Source: an uncultured Methylococcales bacterium
Lineage (GTDB): Bacteria; Pseudomonadota; Gammaproteobacteria; Methylococcales; Methylomonadaceae
Direction: 5' to 3'
Length of the DNA stretch: 46,037 nt
Assembly (NCBI GenBank): GCA_903902705.1
Contig: CAIUVX010000014.1
Span: forward strand, 1-46,037
Part shown: positions 32,086 to 42,700 of the stretch, piece by piece
How positions within the stretch are numbered: the stretch's first letter is position 1
Layout of the letters: each line of letters opens with the position of its first letter
The notes under the pieces: generated by a model
Databases searched by the model: none
What the model saw: the letters and a program-made list of their open reading frames with translations, nothing else
Told to the model about the DNA's origin: nothing
Position numbers and translations under genes: made by a program

Positions 32086-34701
32086 TTACAGTTGTTTCAA
32101 TTGCTCAAGTGCGTCGGCTAACCGCTTTGCACCCTCAATAGGATTATTATCAAACACCATCATATACTTAAACTCAGTCCCTGCTTTAGCTTCCCAATCA
32201 TTACCCAATTTCAGTTTTAATATGGAGTCCGAATTGTCCCTGTCGTCTCCTTTGGTTTCAATAACAATCACATTGCCCTTTGTGGTTTTAACAATAAAAT
32301 CTGGGTAGTGATTCAAAAAACCGTTAATTCTGAAACCTTTACCTCTGGAAAGGTTACGATGCCACCAGACAATATTATCGAGATTGGCAATATCGTTAAT
32401 AATTCTGGATTCAAAATTTCCCATTGCCGATTCAGTCGCATACAGACTTTTCGGCAGTGCGGGGGCGTTACCAGATGAGGTAATTATTTCAGCAAAATTA
32501 AAACAGGGTTGTAGGAAAATTTTACCGACATACAGAAGTTCACTGAATGTTTTTTGCGCGTGAACATCCGCCAGCGTGGTAATTTTTTGTTTTATTTTTC
32601 TGATATATGACACATCACGTTCAAGGCAATCGCGTATCTGATCCTCGCTAAATGACTCAACAATACGACCAATATATTTTTTCACTTCGCTGTCATCAAT
32701 TGGATACATATTGCCAATTAACTGCACTAAACGCGCCGTCACATTCATAATCTGACTGGCTTTATCGCCATTTAAAATAAGCGCGTTAAATTTTTCCCTG
32801 CCTTTAGCGTTCACTTTAAACGGCGTGGCTTTATAGTTTTCATCACCGATTTCTTCGAGGTCAACGCGATACATTTCCGTTTCAACGTCTTCAAAATTGA
32901 TAGTAGAGTCGGCTTGAGATAACTTAAAGGCTTTTAACAAATAATCGCGTTCAAAAATCTCTGCCGTTTCTATCCAGCCGCCATCTTCAACCGATGTAAA
33001 AAATTGTGGCAGTTTTAGCGTTAAGGCTTGCTTTCTAAAGGTATCCTTCAACTTGTGTTTGTTCATTTTATCTTCCAAAGCGGCTGGAATATCTACATTA
33101 ATCACAACGTCCGCTTGTGCTTCGTAGTCTTTATTTTGTTCGATTGCTTGTTGCATTAATTCTCTAACAAAATTTTCATTAGAAGACACACTATTGCCAT
33201 AATCGATAATGGTTGAATCGTTTTTATACTCAACGTCTACGACCAAATTATTTTCACCAGAACCATCTAATGGTTTAACATCATCAAATATATCAATCGT
33301 TTTTGTTTGGCTAGATGAAGGTTCTTCTATTGTTGGTGGAGGAGTAAAGGCGCGACACTCTTTTTCTGAAAACCCAGCCATATTCAAGGCTTTAACCACA
33401 TTTTGCAGGACTGCCATAAATAAATTGGAAGCCGTCAACACATAGCTTACATTCAAATCATCATGCCCATGTTGCTGAACATGAGGCATACGCAAAATAC
33501 GCCCTAAAATCTGTGTAACATCCACCGCCGATGATTTATCAGCCAACGACACCAAAATATAAGCAAATGGACAATCCCAACCTTCTTTGAGCGCGTTCAC
33601 GGTAATAATGAAGCGCACAGGACAATCGCTACTCATTAAATCAACGCCTTTCAGCTCATTAATATCAGCGGTTTTAATTTTAATCTGCTCGACAGGAATG
33701 CCCAATTCCACCAGCTTGGCTTTAGTTTTTTCAAACGTGGTTTTATCGTCACCTGTTCGCGCTTCGGCTTGCAATAACACAATCGGGCGGATGTATTTAC
33801 CGCCTTTCGCTTGTTCATCCAAGGCGATTGCTTCCAAGCTATTACGCAAAATTAACGCACGTTCAATCGCTTCTTCACGACTGTTTTGATTCGCCACAAT
33901 CACAGGCAGTTTAACCATGTGTTTTATTTTGAGCGGCATTGCATCGACATAGCTGATAATATTGCTGTTATTGCGCGGCGTGGCGGTTAAGTCAAAAATA
34001 AAATGCGGATTTAGATTTTTCAGCATTTCTACCGATAACGCGGTTTCAGCATTATGACTTTCATCAACTATCACAATCGGTTTCAAGCGGCGAATCACAT
34101 TGATTAATGCCGACGCATCATAATCAGGCAATAAAACCGCTTCATCATCGTCAGTTAAAAATGAAGCCAAATAACCGTTATCCTGAAAAATCTTGCGGTC
34201 TTCCTTATTTTTGGCGCGTAGGCTATCAAAACTCATCACCACAATAGACAACTGTTCCTGCACACTGTCCGCAGAAAAGCCCGCGCCCATGAGCAAATCA
34301 CGTTTTTCATACACCACGACACGATTAGCAAAAAGTTGATTCAAGCGTTGTCGATACGGATGTTCACAATTGCTTAAATTTTTAACCGTCTGTTCCAAAA
34401 TGGTTAAAGATGGCACTAACCAAATCACCAGCTTGCTACGCTTTGGATGCTTTACTGCAAAAGCATCAAAAATCGTTTTAATGGCATTCACCGCGATAAA
34501 AGTTTTACCACCAGCGGTCGGGACTTTAGCGCACACATGAGGAACACCAAACACATTGTTTTTATACGCCTCCATGCCTGTCACGCCTTTATTCTGCCAA
34601 TAGCTTTTGAACGCATTGCCTAAGTGTGCGGTGCTTTCAAATTCAAGCAGGTATTCAGCAAGATTATCGATAACGCGCTGTTGGTAGTCTTTTAGTTCCA
34701 T
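32086..34701 (-). CDS. res: Type III restriction enzyme, Res subunit
   Basis: An 871-aa superfamily 2 helicase-nuclease. Walker A is PTAGGKT (61-67), the DEAD-box-like motif is IVDESHNAE (Asp213-Glu214-Ser215-His216), then DLTATPRNNSN (motif III) and QILGRILRMP (motif VI). The C terminus has a PD-(D/E)xK nuclease: YPDFIV with Asp801 and VIETKGD with Glu815-x-Lys817. It needs Mod for target recognition and cuts after ATP-driven translocation. It is separated from mod by 119 bp that consists of two repeat elements. All motifs appear intact. Confidence 0.92.
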   Translation of the reverse strand: MELKDYQQRVIDNLAEYLLEFESTAHLGNAFKSYWQNKGVTGMEAYKNNVFGVPHVCAKVPTAGGKTFIAVNAIKTIFDAFAVKHPKRSKLVIWLVPSLTILEQTVKNLSNCEHPYRQRLNQLFANRVVVYEKRDLLMGAGFSADSVQEQLSIVVMSFDSLRAKNKEDRKIFQDNGYLASFLTDDDEAVLLPDYDASALINVIRRLKPIVIVDESHNAETALSVEMLKNLNPHFIFDLTATPRNNSNIISYVDAMPLKIKHMVKLPVIVANQNSREEAIERALILRNSLEAIALDEQAKGGKYIRPIVLLQAEARTGDDKTTFEKTKAKLVELGIPVEQIKIKTADINELKGVDLMSSDCPVRFIITVNALKEGWDCPFAYILVSLADKSSAVDVTQILGRILRMPHVQQHGHDDLNVSYVLTASNLFMAVLQNVVKALNMAGFSEKECRAFTPPPTIEEPSSSQTKTIDIFDDVKPLDGSGENNLVVDVEYKNDSTIIDYGNSVSSNENFVRELMQQAIEQNKDYEAQADVVINVDIPAALEDKMNKHKLKDTFRKQALTLKLPQFFTSVEDGGWIETAEIFERDYLLKAFKLSQADSTINFEDVETEMYRVDLEEIGDENYKATPFKVNAKGREKFNALILNGDKASQIMNVTARLVQLIGNMYPIDDSEVKKYIGRIVESFSEDQIRDCLERDVSYIRKIKQKITTLADVHAQKTFSELLYVGKIFLQPCFNFAEIITSSGNAPALPKSLYATESAMGNFESRIINDIANLDNIVWWHRNLSRGKGFRINGFLNHYPDFIVKTTKGNVIVIETKGDDRDNSDSILKLKLGNDWEAKAGTEFKYMMVFDNNPIEGAKRLADALEQLKQL

Positions 34702-34728
34702 TGATTATGCCGAATAAAGTGTTACCTA

Positions 34729-34751
34729 GTTCCCACGCGCTGCGTGGGAAC
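34729..34751. repeat. 10-bp-stem palindrome in mod-res gap
   Basis: GTTCCCACGC (34729-34738) pairs exactly with 34742-34751 around a 3-nt loop and is followed by GAG. GTTCCCACGC...GCGTGGGAACGAG hairpins are abundant dispersed repeats in many gammaproteobacterial and cyanobacterial genomes. Confidence 0.8.
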
Positions 34752-34761
34752 GAGACAATCT

Positions 34762-34817
34762 GGAGTCCAAAACAAGTTTTGGACGTTTTGTGTCGTCCAA
34801 GTCATGCCTTGGACTCC
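34762..34817 (+). repeat. 56-bp dispersed repeat, copy B
   Basis: Ends GGAGTCCAA and TTGGACTCC are inverted repeats, and an internal AACAAGTTTT is palindromic. It matches the reverse complement of 9425-9480 with three differences. It ends 3 nt before the last base of the mod stop codon. Confidence 0.88.
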
Positions 34818-34820
34818 GAA

Positions 34821-36467
34821 TTAAAAACGAGTTATATCACGCGGTATTTTTTTGAAGATGATACCGTGTTTGGTTAGGAATTCTTTGTTAAATAGGCATT
34901 TGTCCGCATAGATAATCGCGGTGGCGGGTTTATTTGCTCCGAATTTTAATGTGCCGAGAAAATCTAAATCAAGACAAGTGACGGCATCGGCTTCGTAGTA
35001 GAAAATCCACGCGGTTTCAGGGCTTAAGCCTAGTAAATACGGTGTGTATGACTGCCAGTCCTTTGAAGGACTGGCAGTCATTCCATCTGGTTTATTTTGC
35101 GGTGTGCGGTATTCAGTCGCTATGCCTTCGGAGTAACTGACATAATCGCGGATAACGTCAACGCCTACGGCTTCGTTCAGTGTGTCATCGGGGTTAAAAA
35201 TCGCCGCGCCAACGGTGTAATAATCGAAACTGCCGCCTAATCCTGCGGTTTGTTTTGTGCCTACACCATAACCAGACATCACGCGGCGCACTCGTTCAGC
35301 GGTGATGGTGTCGGCGTAGTCTTCCATTTCAATCAGGATGAAGCGGCGATTGCCTTGGTCTTGGGCGTTGAGTTTAAGGACTGCGTGGGCGGTTGTTCCT
35401 GAGCCTGCGAAACTGTCCAAGATAATGGCATTCTTATCCGTCATTGATAGTAGGTAGGCTATTAACTCGGATGGCTTTGGAAAAGAGAATGCCTTACCAT
35501 CTCCTAGCAGTAATTTGATTTCATTTGTGCCATGCTGTGTATAAAGCCCATCAATAATGGAGTATGGTTTTGCTCCTCTAATTTTCCCGTCAGTGGATTT
35601 TAGATATTGTTTATATGAAACAGTCCATTTTTCGTTTCTTTTTATAAAAACCAATTCATTATTTTTTTGTGCTTCTTCAGACCTATCACGCGACCATTGC
35701 CATTGTTTTTCGGGCATAATTTCTTCGTCATTATGGTAAAGCGGATAACGTAAGTTTGGTCTTTCATCCATGCTGGTAGTGGCTAATGGTTGAAGTCGAA
35801 ATGCCCCCCGTTCTTGAAACTTCTCATCAGTATATTTGTAATACTTCAATGATTTATCGTCAGGTGGTAATTCAATAGGTTTTAGTTCACTTATGTTTTT
35901 TGAATAACAGATAATGTATTCGTGAAGATTAACTATATGTTTTGATTTTGAGCCGCCACCATAACTTTTTTTCCAGACAAATGTTTCCAGTTTATTTGAT
36001 GCGCCAAATAGCTCTTCCAAAATAAGCTCTAAAAAACTATGTTCATTTTCATCAATGCTTATTAATAATATGCCATCCCTAGCCAACAACCGATGCAACA
36101 ATTTCAAACGTGGATACATCATGCACAACCATTTATCATGCCGTGATAAATCCTCGCCTTCTTTGCCCACCACCTGCCCTAACCATTTCTTAATTTTCGG
36201 ATCATTCACTGCATCGTTATACACCCAGCTTTCATTGCCTGTGTTATACGGTGGGTCTATGTAGATACAGTTAATTTTGCCCTCAAATTCAGGCAATAAA
36301 CTTTTCAAGGCGGCAAGATTATCGCCGTGAATAATGCGGTTATCGGTGCTGTTAGCAGGTGTACCGTCGGGTGCGTCAAAATGACTTTCGCATTGCAAAA
36401 CCCGAAACGGTACGTCCAAGTGATGATTGACTACTTTGTCTTTTCCGACCCAAGTCAGTGTTGGCAT
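34821..36467 (-). CDS. mod: Type III DNA adenine methyltransferase, Mod subunit
   Basis: A 548-aa beta-class N6-adenine methyltransferase. The catalytic motif DPPYNTG (71-77) comes before the SAM-binding motif DSFAGSGTT (351-359), with the target-recognition region between (about 160-330). It starts MPTLTWVGKDKVVNHH, as in type III and related Mod proteins. Residues 463-474 (MTASPSKDWQSY) are encoded by the dispersed palindrome at 35048-35081, in the C-terminal part after the methylase core. It is the first gene of the mod-res-RR-HK series. The specificity cannot be predicted. Confidence 0.92.
   Translation of the reverse strand: MPTLTWVGKDKVVNHHLDVPFRVLQCESHFDAPDGTPANSTDNRIIHGDNLAALKSLLPEFEGKINCIYIDPPYNTGNESWVYNDAVNDPKIKKWLGQVVGKEGEDLSRHDKWLCMMYPRLKLLHRLLARDGILLISIDENEHSFLELILEELFGASNKLETFVWKKSYGGGSKSKHIVNLHEYIICYSKNISELKPIELPPDDKSLKYYKYTDEKFQERGAFRLQPLATTSMDERPNLRYPLYHNDEEIMPEKQWQWSRDRSEEAQKNNELVFIKRNEKWTVSYKQYLKSTDGKIRGAKPYSIIDGLYTQHGTNEIKLLLGDGKAFSFPKPSELIAYLLSMTDKNAIILDSFAGSGTTAHAVLKLNAQDQGNRRFILIEMEDYADTITAERVRRVMSGYGVGTKQTAGLGGSFDYYTVGAAIFNPDDTLNEAVGVDVIRDYVSYSEGIATEYRTPQNKPDGMTASPSKDWQSYTPYLLGLSPETAWIFYYEADAVTCLDLDFLGTLKFGANKPATAIIYADKCLFNKEFLTKHGIIFKKIPRDITRF
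35048..35081. repeat. Dispersed palindrome, copy 4 (inside mod)
   Basis: Arms of 16 nt (ATGACTGCCAGTCCTT and complement) match the family, with a central TG instead of TA, so it is one base off perfect. On the mod strand it enters in phase at codon 463 and encodes the same MTASP start as the nafY copy. Confidence 0.95.
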
Positions 36468-36591
36468 GGCTGATTATTCCCTTCTATTAATCTTGAATGG
36501 ACAAGGTGATATGTCGGCTACAGGGCTTATTTTCTATTTCTTACTGGCTGCATAAACAGCCAACAGCCTGTAATATCAGCTCATTATAACA

Positions 36592-36987
36592 GTGAAGCTA
36601 AGCTTCCACTTGGCAATGCAGCGCATTCGGGTAACTGGCATGGGTAAATCTGGGCATATTGCAGGTAAAATTACGACTGCTTTAGCCAGTACGGGAACAC
36701 CTGCATTTTTTGTTCATTCAGGTGAAGCCAGTCACGGTGATCTAGGAATGATTACCGCGCAAGATGTGGTATTGGCATTATCAAATTCGGGCGAAACCGA
36801 AGAGGTGATTACCATCTTACCGATTATTAAACGCCTAGGTGCAATGACAGGTAATTCTGCGTCAACGTTGGCGAAGTTTGCCACCACCCATATTAATGTT
36901 GCTGTTGAGCAAATTGCGTTAGTGTATAAAAAGCTAACAAGAGGTAGAATTAAGCCATTCTGGTTCTACATAATGGTACGATTATAA
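36592..36987 (+). pseudogene. kdsD fragment (arabinose-5-phosphate isomerase SIS domain)
   Basis: From about 36613 to 36920 the sequence encodes RIRVTGMGKSGHIAGKITTA and GEASHGDLGMITAQDVVLAL followed by SNSGETEEVITILPIIKRLG, which is the SIS domain of KdsD/KpsF. The normal VPLIAL after KRLG is missing (it reads AMTGNSAS), the N terminus is absent, and after INVAVEQ the homology ends in unrelated codons and a stop. The active-site Ser/Glu/His region is partly present but the CBS domains are not. This is a decayed fragment, not an active isomerase. Confidence 0.8.
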
Positions 36988-37077
36988 ATACATCCCCTGA
37001 AACCTCGAAAAAAACTAAGTGTTATGCTATCCATTCACCTACAATACGCATAGTCCTTGGTAAACCAAAGTCGATTG

Positions 37078-38646
37078 ATGACTTGGTTTGACGAACCGCG
37101 ATACCTAAATCAACTGGAATTCAAAATCTTCAATAATTACTTTTTTCTACCAACATTTATTTTCATCAGCACTTTGTTGCTGTCCGCTTGTACCTTAGGG
37201 CCTGATTTTGTACGTCCTGATAGTCCCGATACTCAAAACTATACGAGCGGCAAACCATTAAAATCGGTTGGTGAACAATCTTTAGTGATGGGTAAAGAAA
37301 TACCTGCGCAGTGGTGGATGTTGTTTCGTTCGCCACCGCTTGCGGCATTAATAGACAAGGCATTAAAACACAGCCCCGATTTGCAAGCCGCGCAAGCCGC
37401 ATTGACCGAAGCATCAGAAATAGCGACCGCAAAACAAAGCTCCTTGTTTCCTACGGTCGATGCCAGTTTTGCTAGCTCCCGCTTAAAAACCACAGGCGCA
37501 CAATTTGGTAGACCTGATGCAGGTGGAACATTGTTCAATCTTGACAATGCGACTATCAAAGTTTCCTATACGCTGGATGTTTTTGGTGCAGTACGCCGTC
37601 AACTGGAAGGCTTGATGGCGGAAGCGGATTATCAGCGGTTTCAATTGGAAGGTGCATTTTTAACTTTATCCAGCAATATTGTCACCACGGCAATTGAAGA
37701 AGCGGCATTACGCGATCAAATCAGCACGACCGAAGAACTGATTAAGGCGAGAGTCGAGCAACTAGCTATTGCTAAGCAGCAATTTGAATCAGGTAGCACG
37801 TCACAAGTTGATGTATTGACCCAGCAAGCAGAATTGGAACAAGAGCGTACCGCCCTACCCCCGTTACAAAAGCAATTAATGCAGGCGCGTCATCGTTTAA
37901 CGGCGTTAGTGGGAGATTTACCCAGCAACGATCTAGCCGCGCAATTTACTTTAGCTGATTTGAAGCTGCCATTAGAATTACCCTTGAGTATCCCGTCTAA
38001 ATTGGTCGCACAACGTCCAGATATTCGAGCGCAAGAAGCCTTATTACACGCGGCGAATGCAAAAATTGGGGTGGTTGCCGCTCAGATGTTCCCAGATTTT
38101 ACCATTAGCGCGAATGCAGGCAGTATTGCTACCAAGATGGGTGATTTGTTTATGCCTGGCAGTGCTATTTGGACTACGGGGCTTAATTTATTACAACCTG
38201 TTTTTCACGGTGGCGAAAATATACATCAAAACCACGCGACTGTTGCCGCTTATGAAGCGGCGGCGGCGCGTTATCGCAGTACGGTATTGCTAGCCTTTCA
38301 AAATGTAGCCGATAGTTTGACCGCACTAGAAGCCGATGCCAGCGCAGTCAAGGCGCAAACTGCCGCTGAACAAGCGGCACTGGCAAGTTTAGAACTGAGT
38401 CGTACCCAGTATCAAGTCGGTGCGGTAAGTTATTTATCGTTACTCACAGCGCAAAACACTTATCAACAAGCGCGACTCGGACAAATCAAAGCGCAAGCAA
38501 TCCGTTTAGCCGATACTGCCGCGCTGTTTCAAGCCTTAGGGGGTGGTTGGTGGAATCGTGCTGATTTATCTAGGACGTTGGCAGCGCAACAGAAAAAACC
38601 AGAAACATCGTCGTTCTTGCCATTTTTCGATTGGAATTTTAAATAA
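37078..38646 (+). CDS. RND efflux outer-membrane lipoprotein (NodT/OprM family)
   Basis: A 522-aa TolC-type channel from ATG 37078 (a TTG at 37057 is also in frame). A signal peptide and lipobox LLLSAC place the lipidated Cys at residue 38, followed by TLGPDFVRPDSP, the typical mature start. Two OEP repeats with long coiled coils follow (SPDLQAAQAALTEASEIATAKQSSLFPTVDA; RPDIRAQEALLHAANAKIGVVAAQMFPDFTI). It is first in a three-gene operon; its stop overlaps the adaptor ATG by one base. Confidence 0.92.
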   Translation: MTWFDEPRYLNQLEFKIFNNYFFLPTFIFISTLLLSACTLGPDFVRPDSPDTQNYTSGKPLKSVGEQSLVMGKEIPAQWWMLFRSPPLAALIDKALKHSPDLQAAQAALTEASEIATAKQSSLFPTVDASFASSRLKTTGAQFGRPDAGGTLFNLDNATIKVSYTLDVFGAVRRQLEGLMAEADYQRFQLEGAFLTLSSNIVTTAIEEAALRDQISTTEELIKARVEQLAIAKQQFESGSTSQVDVLTQQAELEQERTALPPLQKQLMQARHRLTALVGDLPSNDLAAQFTLADLKLPLELPLSIPSKLVAQRPDIRAQEALLHAANAKIGVVAAQMFPDFTISANAGSIATKMGDLFMPGSAIWTTGLNLLQPVFHGGENIHQNHATVAAYEAAAARYRSTVLLAFQNVADSLTALEADASAVKAQTAAEQAALASLELSRTQYQVGAVSYLSLLTAQNTYQQARLGQIKAQAIRLADTAALFQALGGGWWNRADLSRTLAAQQKKPETSSFLPFFDWNFK

Positions 38647-39773
38647 TGATTAAGCGTTTACTGATTATGCTCGTTATCGTCGGGCTAATATTTGGTGGTA
38701 TTTTTGGCTTTATTAATTTTAAAGCCAAAATGATTAAGCAATACATGGCTTCTATGGGCAACGCGTCGCAAACTGTTTCTACCACCGTTGCTAGTTATCA
38801 AGATTGGTCATCTAATCTTGACGCAGTCGGTAGTTTAGCTCCAGTTCAAGGTGCTGATTTAAGCGCGGAAGTATCGGGCATAGTCACAGAGATTTTTTTC
38901 CAGCAAGGCGATGATGTGGTTGCGGGGTCGCCGCTGGTGCAACTTAAAGCTGATGATGACATTGCCAAACTAAAATCACTAAAAGCCACCGAAGAACTTG
39001 CTCATCTGACTTATCAACGCAATCAAGCCCAGTTGCTGGCGAAAGCGATTAGTCAGCAAATAGTGGACAGCAATAAAGCGGATTTGACTAGAGCCAGTGC
39101 GAATGTTGCCGAACAACAAGCCTTGGTGAATAAAAAATTAATTCGCGCCCCTTTTTCGGGACACTTAGGCATTCGTACCGTAAACCTTGGGCAATATCTG
39201 AATGCTGGCACATCGATAGTTACGCTACAGGCATTAAATACCCTGTATGTAGATTTTTTCCTACCTCAACAAAGTTTGGCTAAAATCGTTATTGGTCAAA
39301 TAGTTGAGGTTCATATTGATGCCTATCCTAGCCAAAAATTCATGGGTAAAGTGGTGGTAATTAATCCCAAAGTCGATGCAAATACTCGCAATGTGCAGAT
39401 AAGAGCAGTGCTTGATAATGCCAAACACCAATTATTATCGGGTATGTACGCCAATGTGGAAGTTGTCACGGATTCAGCGCAACACGCCCTCACTTTGCCG
39501 AATACCACGATTAGTTTTAATTCTTACGGTTCTACCGTATTTTTAATCGAAACCAACAAAGATGAGCAAGGCAAAGAAAAACGCACAGCCAAACAAGTGT
39601 TTGTGACTACAGGCGCGACACGCGGCGATCAAGTTGTAATCCTTAAAGGCATTAAAGAAGGTGATACCGTTGTTACCTCAGGGCAACTCAAGTTACGCAA
39701 TGGTTCGGTCGTGCTAATTAATAATACGGTACAGCCCAGTAATGAAGCTAATCCACAACCTAACGATTTATAG
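38646..39773 (+). CDS. RND periplasmic adaptor (membrane fusion protein)
   Basis: A 375-aa adaptor with an N-terminal anchor (about 5-25), lipoyl half-motif (ADLSAEVSGIVTEIFFQQGDDVVAGSPLVQL), an alpha hairpin, and IRAPFSGHLGIRTVNLGQYL, the second half, followed by beta-barrel and membrane-proximal domains. It connects the permease to the outer-membrane channel. It overlaps the preceding gene by one base (TAATG) and is followed after 2 nt by the permease. Confidence 0.93.
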   Translation: MIKRLLIMLVIVGLIFGGIFGFINFKAKMIKQYMASMGNASQTVSTTVASYQDWSSNLDAVGSLAPVQGADLSAEVSGIVTEIFFQQGDDVVAGSPLVQLKADDDIAKLKSLKATEELAHLTYQRNQAQLLAKAISQQIVDSNKADLTRASANVAEQQALVNKKLIRAPFSGHLGIRTVNLGQYLNAGTSIVTLQALNTLYVDFFLPQQSLAKIVIGQIVEVHIDAYPSQKFMGKVVVINPKVDANTRNVQIRAVLDNAKHQLLSGMYANVEVVTDSAQHALTLPNTTISFNSYGSTVFLIETNKDEQGKEKRTAKQVFVTTGATRGDQVVILKGIKEGDTVVTSGQLKLRNGSVVLINNTVQPSNEANPQPNDL

Positions 39774-39775
39774 TT

Positions 39776-42700
39776 ATGAATTTTACTGATATTTTCATAC
39801 ACAGACCTGTATTAGCGACCGTTGTTAGCTTGGTGCTGTTGGTATTGGGATTACGCGCTTTAAGTAACTTACCCATTTTGCAATATCCACGCACCGAAAA
39901 CGCGGTTGTCACCGTGACCACCGTTTATTATGGTGCTGACCCTGAATTGGTTGCGGGCTTTATTACCACGCCGCTGGAAAATGCTATTGCTCAAGCCAAT
40001 GGTATTGATTACCTCACTTCATCCAGCAAAAGCGGTATCAGCACCATCACTGCCAATTTACAGCTCAATTTCAACACTGATAATGCTTTGACTGAAATCA
40101 CTGCCAAAGTCAGTTCGGCGCTTAACCAATTGCCGCCCGAAGCACAAAATCCATCCATTAGTCTGAGAATTGGTGAAACCATCGATTCCATGTATATCGG
40201 TTTTTCCAGTGATGTATTACCCGCTAACAATATCACCGATTATATATTGAGTTCTGTACAGCCCAGATTACAAGCAGTCGAAGGTATACAAACCGCTGAA
40301 ATATTGGGTGGCAAAAATTTTGCTCTGCGTGCGTGGTTAGACCCCGATAAGTTAGCCGCTTACGCGCTGAATGCAGCGGATGTCAGTGTCGCGTTAGCTA
40401 AAAATGATTTTTTATCGAGTTTGGGCAATACCAAAGGCTCAATGGTGCAAGTGAATTTAGTCGCCTCGACCAGTCTGCACACCGTTGAAGAATTTGAAAA
40501 TCTGGTTATCAAACAACAAAACAACGCCATTATTCGCTTAAAAGATGTGGCGAAAGTGACTTTAGGCGCGGATGACTACGAATCCAGCGTGGCATTTGAT
40601 GGTAATAAAGCCGTGTATGTCGGCTTACAAATTGCCCCGAATGCTAATTTGTTGGAAGTCATTGGGCGGGTGAAAGCGGTTCTTCCTGATATTCAAGCGC
40701 AATTACCGACAGGTATTGAGGGCAAAATTGTTTACGATGCTACCAACTTTGTGCAGAGTGCGATTGATGGCGTAACCCGCACACTGGTTGAAGCCTTGCT
40801 CATCGTCATTTTAGTGGTGTTTGCATTTCTGGGTTCGCCGCGTGAAATTCTAATTCCGATTGTTGCTATACCGTTATCGCTAGTCGGTACGTTTATCATC
40901 ATGCTGTTGTTTGGCTTTTCAATTAATTTATTGACCTTATTGGCGTTAGTTATCGCCATCGGTTTAGTGGTCGATGATGCTATTATTATTGTTGAAAACG
41001 TCAATCGGCATTTAAAACAAGGCATGAAACCCACTGCCGCGTCATTACTCGCGGCGCGTGAATTGTCTGGGCCCATTATTGCCATGACTATCGTATTAAT
41101 CGCCGTGTATGTGCCTGTGGGTTTTCAAGGCGGTTTAACAGGCGTGTTATTCACCGAATTTGCGGTAACGTTGGCAGGCGCGGTGACTATTTCGGCAATA
41201 GTCGCGCTGACTTTATCACCGATGATGTGTTCTAAAATGTTAGCGCACACCGATGAACATGAAGGTTGGCAAGAAAAAACCATTGCCTTTATCGACAGTA
41301 TTTTTGACCGCGTGAATAGCCGTTATGCTCGCACCCTGCACGGTTCTTTAAATTATTTACCCGTCACCGTTGTGTTCGCGCTGATTATGTTGGCAAGCAG
41401 TTATTTTCTGTATCAAAGTGCGAAAAGCGAACTCGCACCGCAAGAAGATCAAGGCATTGTCATCACCTTCGCCTCATCCGCACCGAATGCGACGCTGGAA
41501 CAACGCCTGCTATCGTCCAAGCAAGTCTATGAAAAACTTGTCAAACATCCCGAAACTAATCATGTATTTCAACTCGATGTTCCTGGTCAATCAGTGGGTG
41601 GGATGGTGCTAAAACCGTGGAATGAACGCACACTCAACAGTAACGCGCTCCAGCCCATTGTTCAGCAAGAAATGAATGAGATTGCGGGCAGTCGTGTTGC
41701 GGTGATTCAACCGCCGTCTCTTCCAGGAAGTCGCGGTATGCCGATACAATTCGTCATCAACTCCACCGAATCAGTCGCACAAATGCTGGCTGTCTCTGAG
41801 CAATTTATGCAGGACGCGCAAAAAAGCGGAATGTTCATGTTCTTAGACAGTGATTTAAAAGTCGATCAACCACAATCACGCGTTATCATCGACCGCAATA
41901 AAACCGCGCTACTGGGCTTAACCATGCAGGATGTGGGAGCGTCTTTAAATGCCATGCTAGGCGGTGGTTATGTCAATTATTTCAGCCCAGCAGAACGCTC
42001 TTACAAAGTGATACCGCAAGTTCAGCAAAAATCACGACTCAATGCAGAGCAGTTGCTCAATTATCAGTTTCGCACTGCCACAGGTGAATCAGTCGCTTTG
42101 TCCACCATTGCCAGTATCAAAAATGAAACCGTGCCACAATCGTTAAACCATTTTCAACAGCTAAATTCTGCGACTATTTCAGGCGTACCCTTACCCGATG
42201 TTGCCTTAGGTGACGCACTCCATAGCTTAAAAGCACTTGCAGAACGCACATTACCAAGAGGTTATTCACTGGATTACAGCGGACAATCACGCCAACTCAT
42301 GCAGGAATCCAACGCCTTTATCATCACGTTTTCATTCGCACTGATTATTATTTTTCTCGCATTAGCAGCGCAATTTGAAAGTTTTCGTGATCCGTTGATT
42401 ATTCTAGTGTCCGTGCCTATGTCGATTGCAGGCGCGTTAATCTTTGTTGCTTTAGGGATTGGCAACGCCACACTGAATATTTATACCGAAGTGGGTTTTG
42501 TCACCTTAATGGGCTTAATCAGTAAACACGGCATTTTAATCGTCGAATTTGCCAATAACAGCCAACGCGAAGGGCTATCTAAACGCGAGGCAATTGAACA
42601 CGCCGCCGCAACCCGCTTACGACCCATTTTAATGACCACCGCCGCAATGGTATTAGGCGTATTACCGCTCATTTTTGCCACAGGCGCGGGCGCGGCATCA

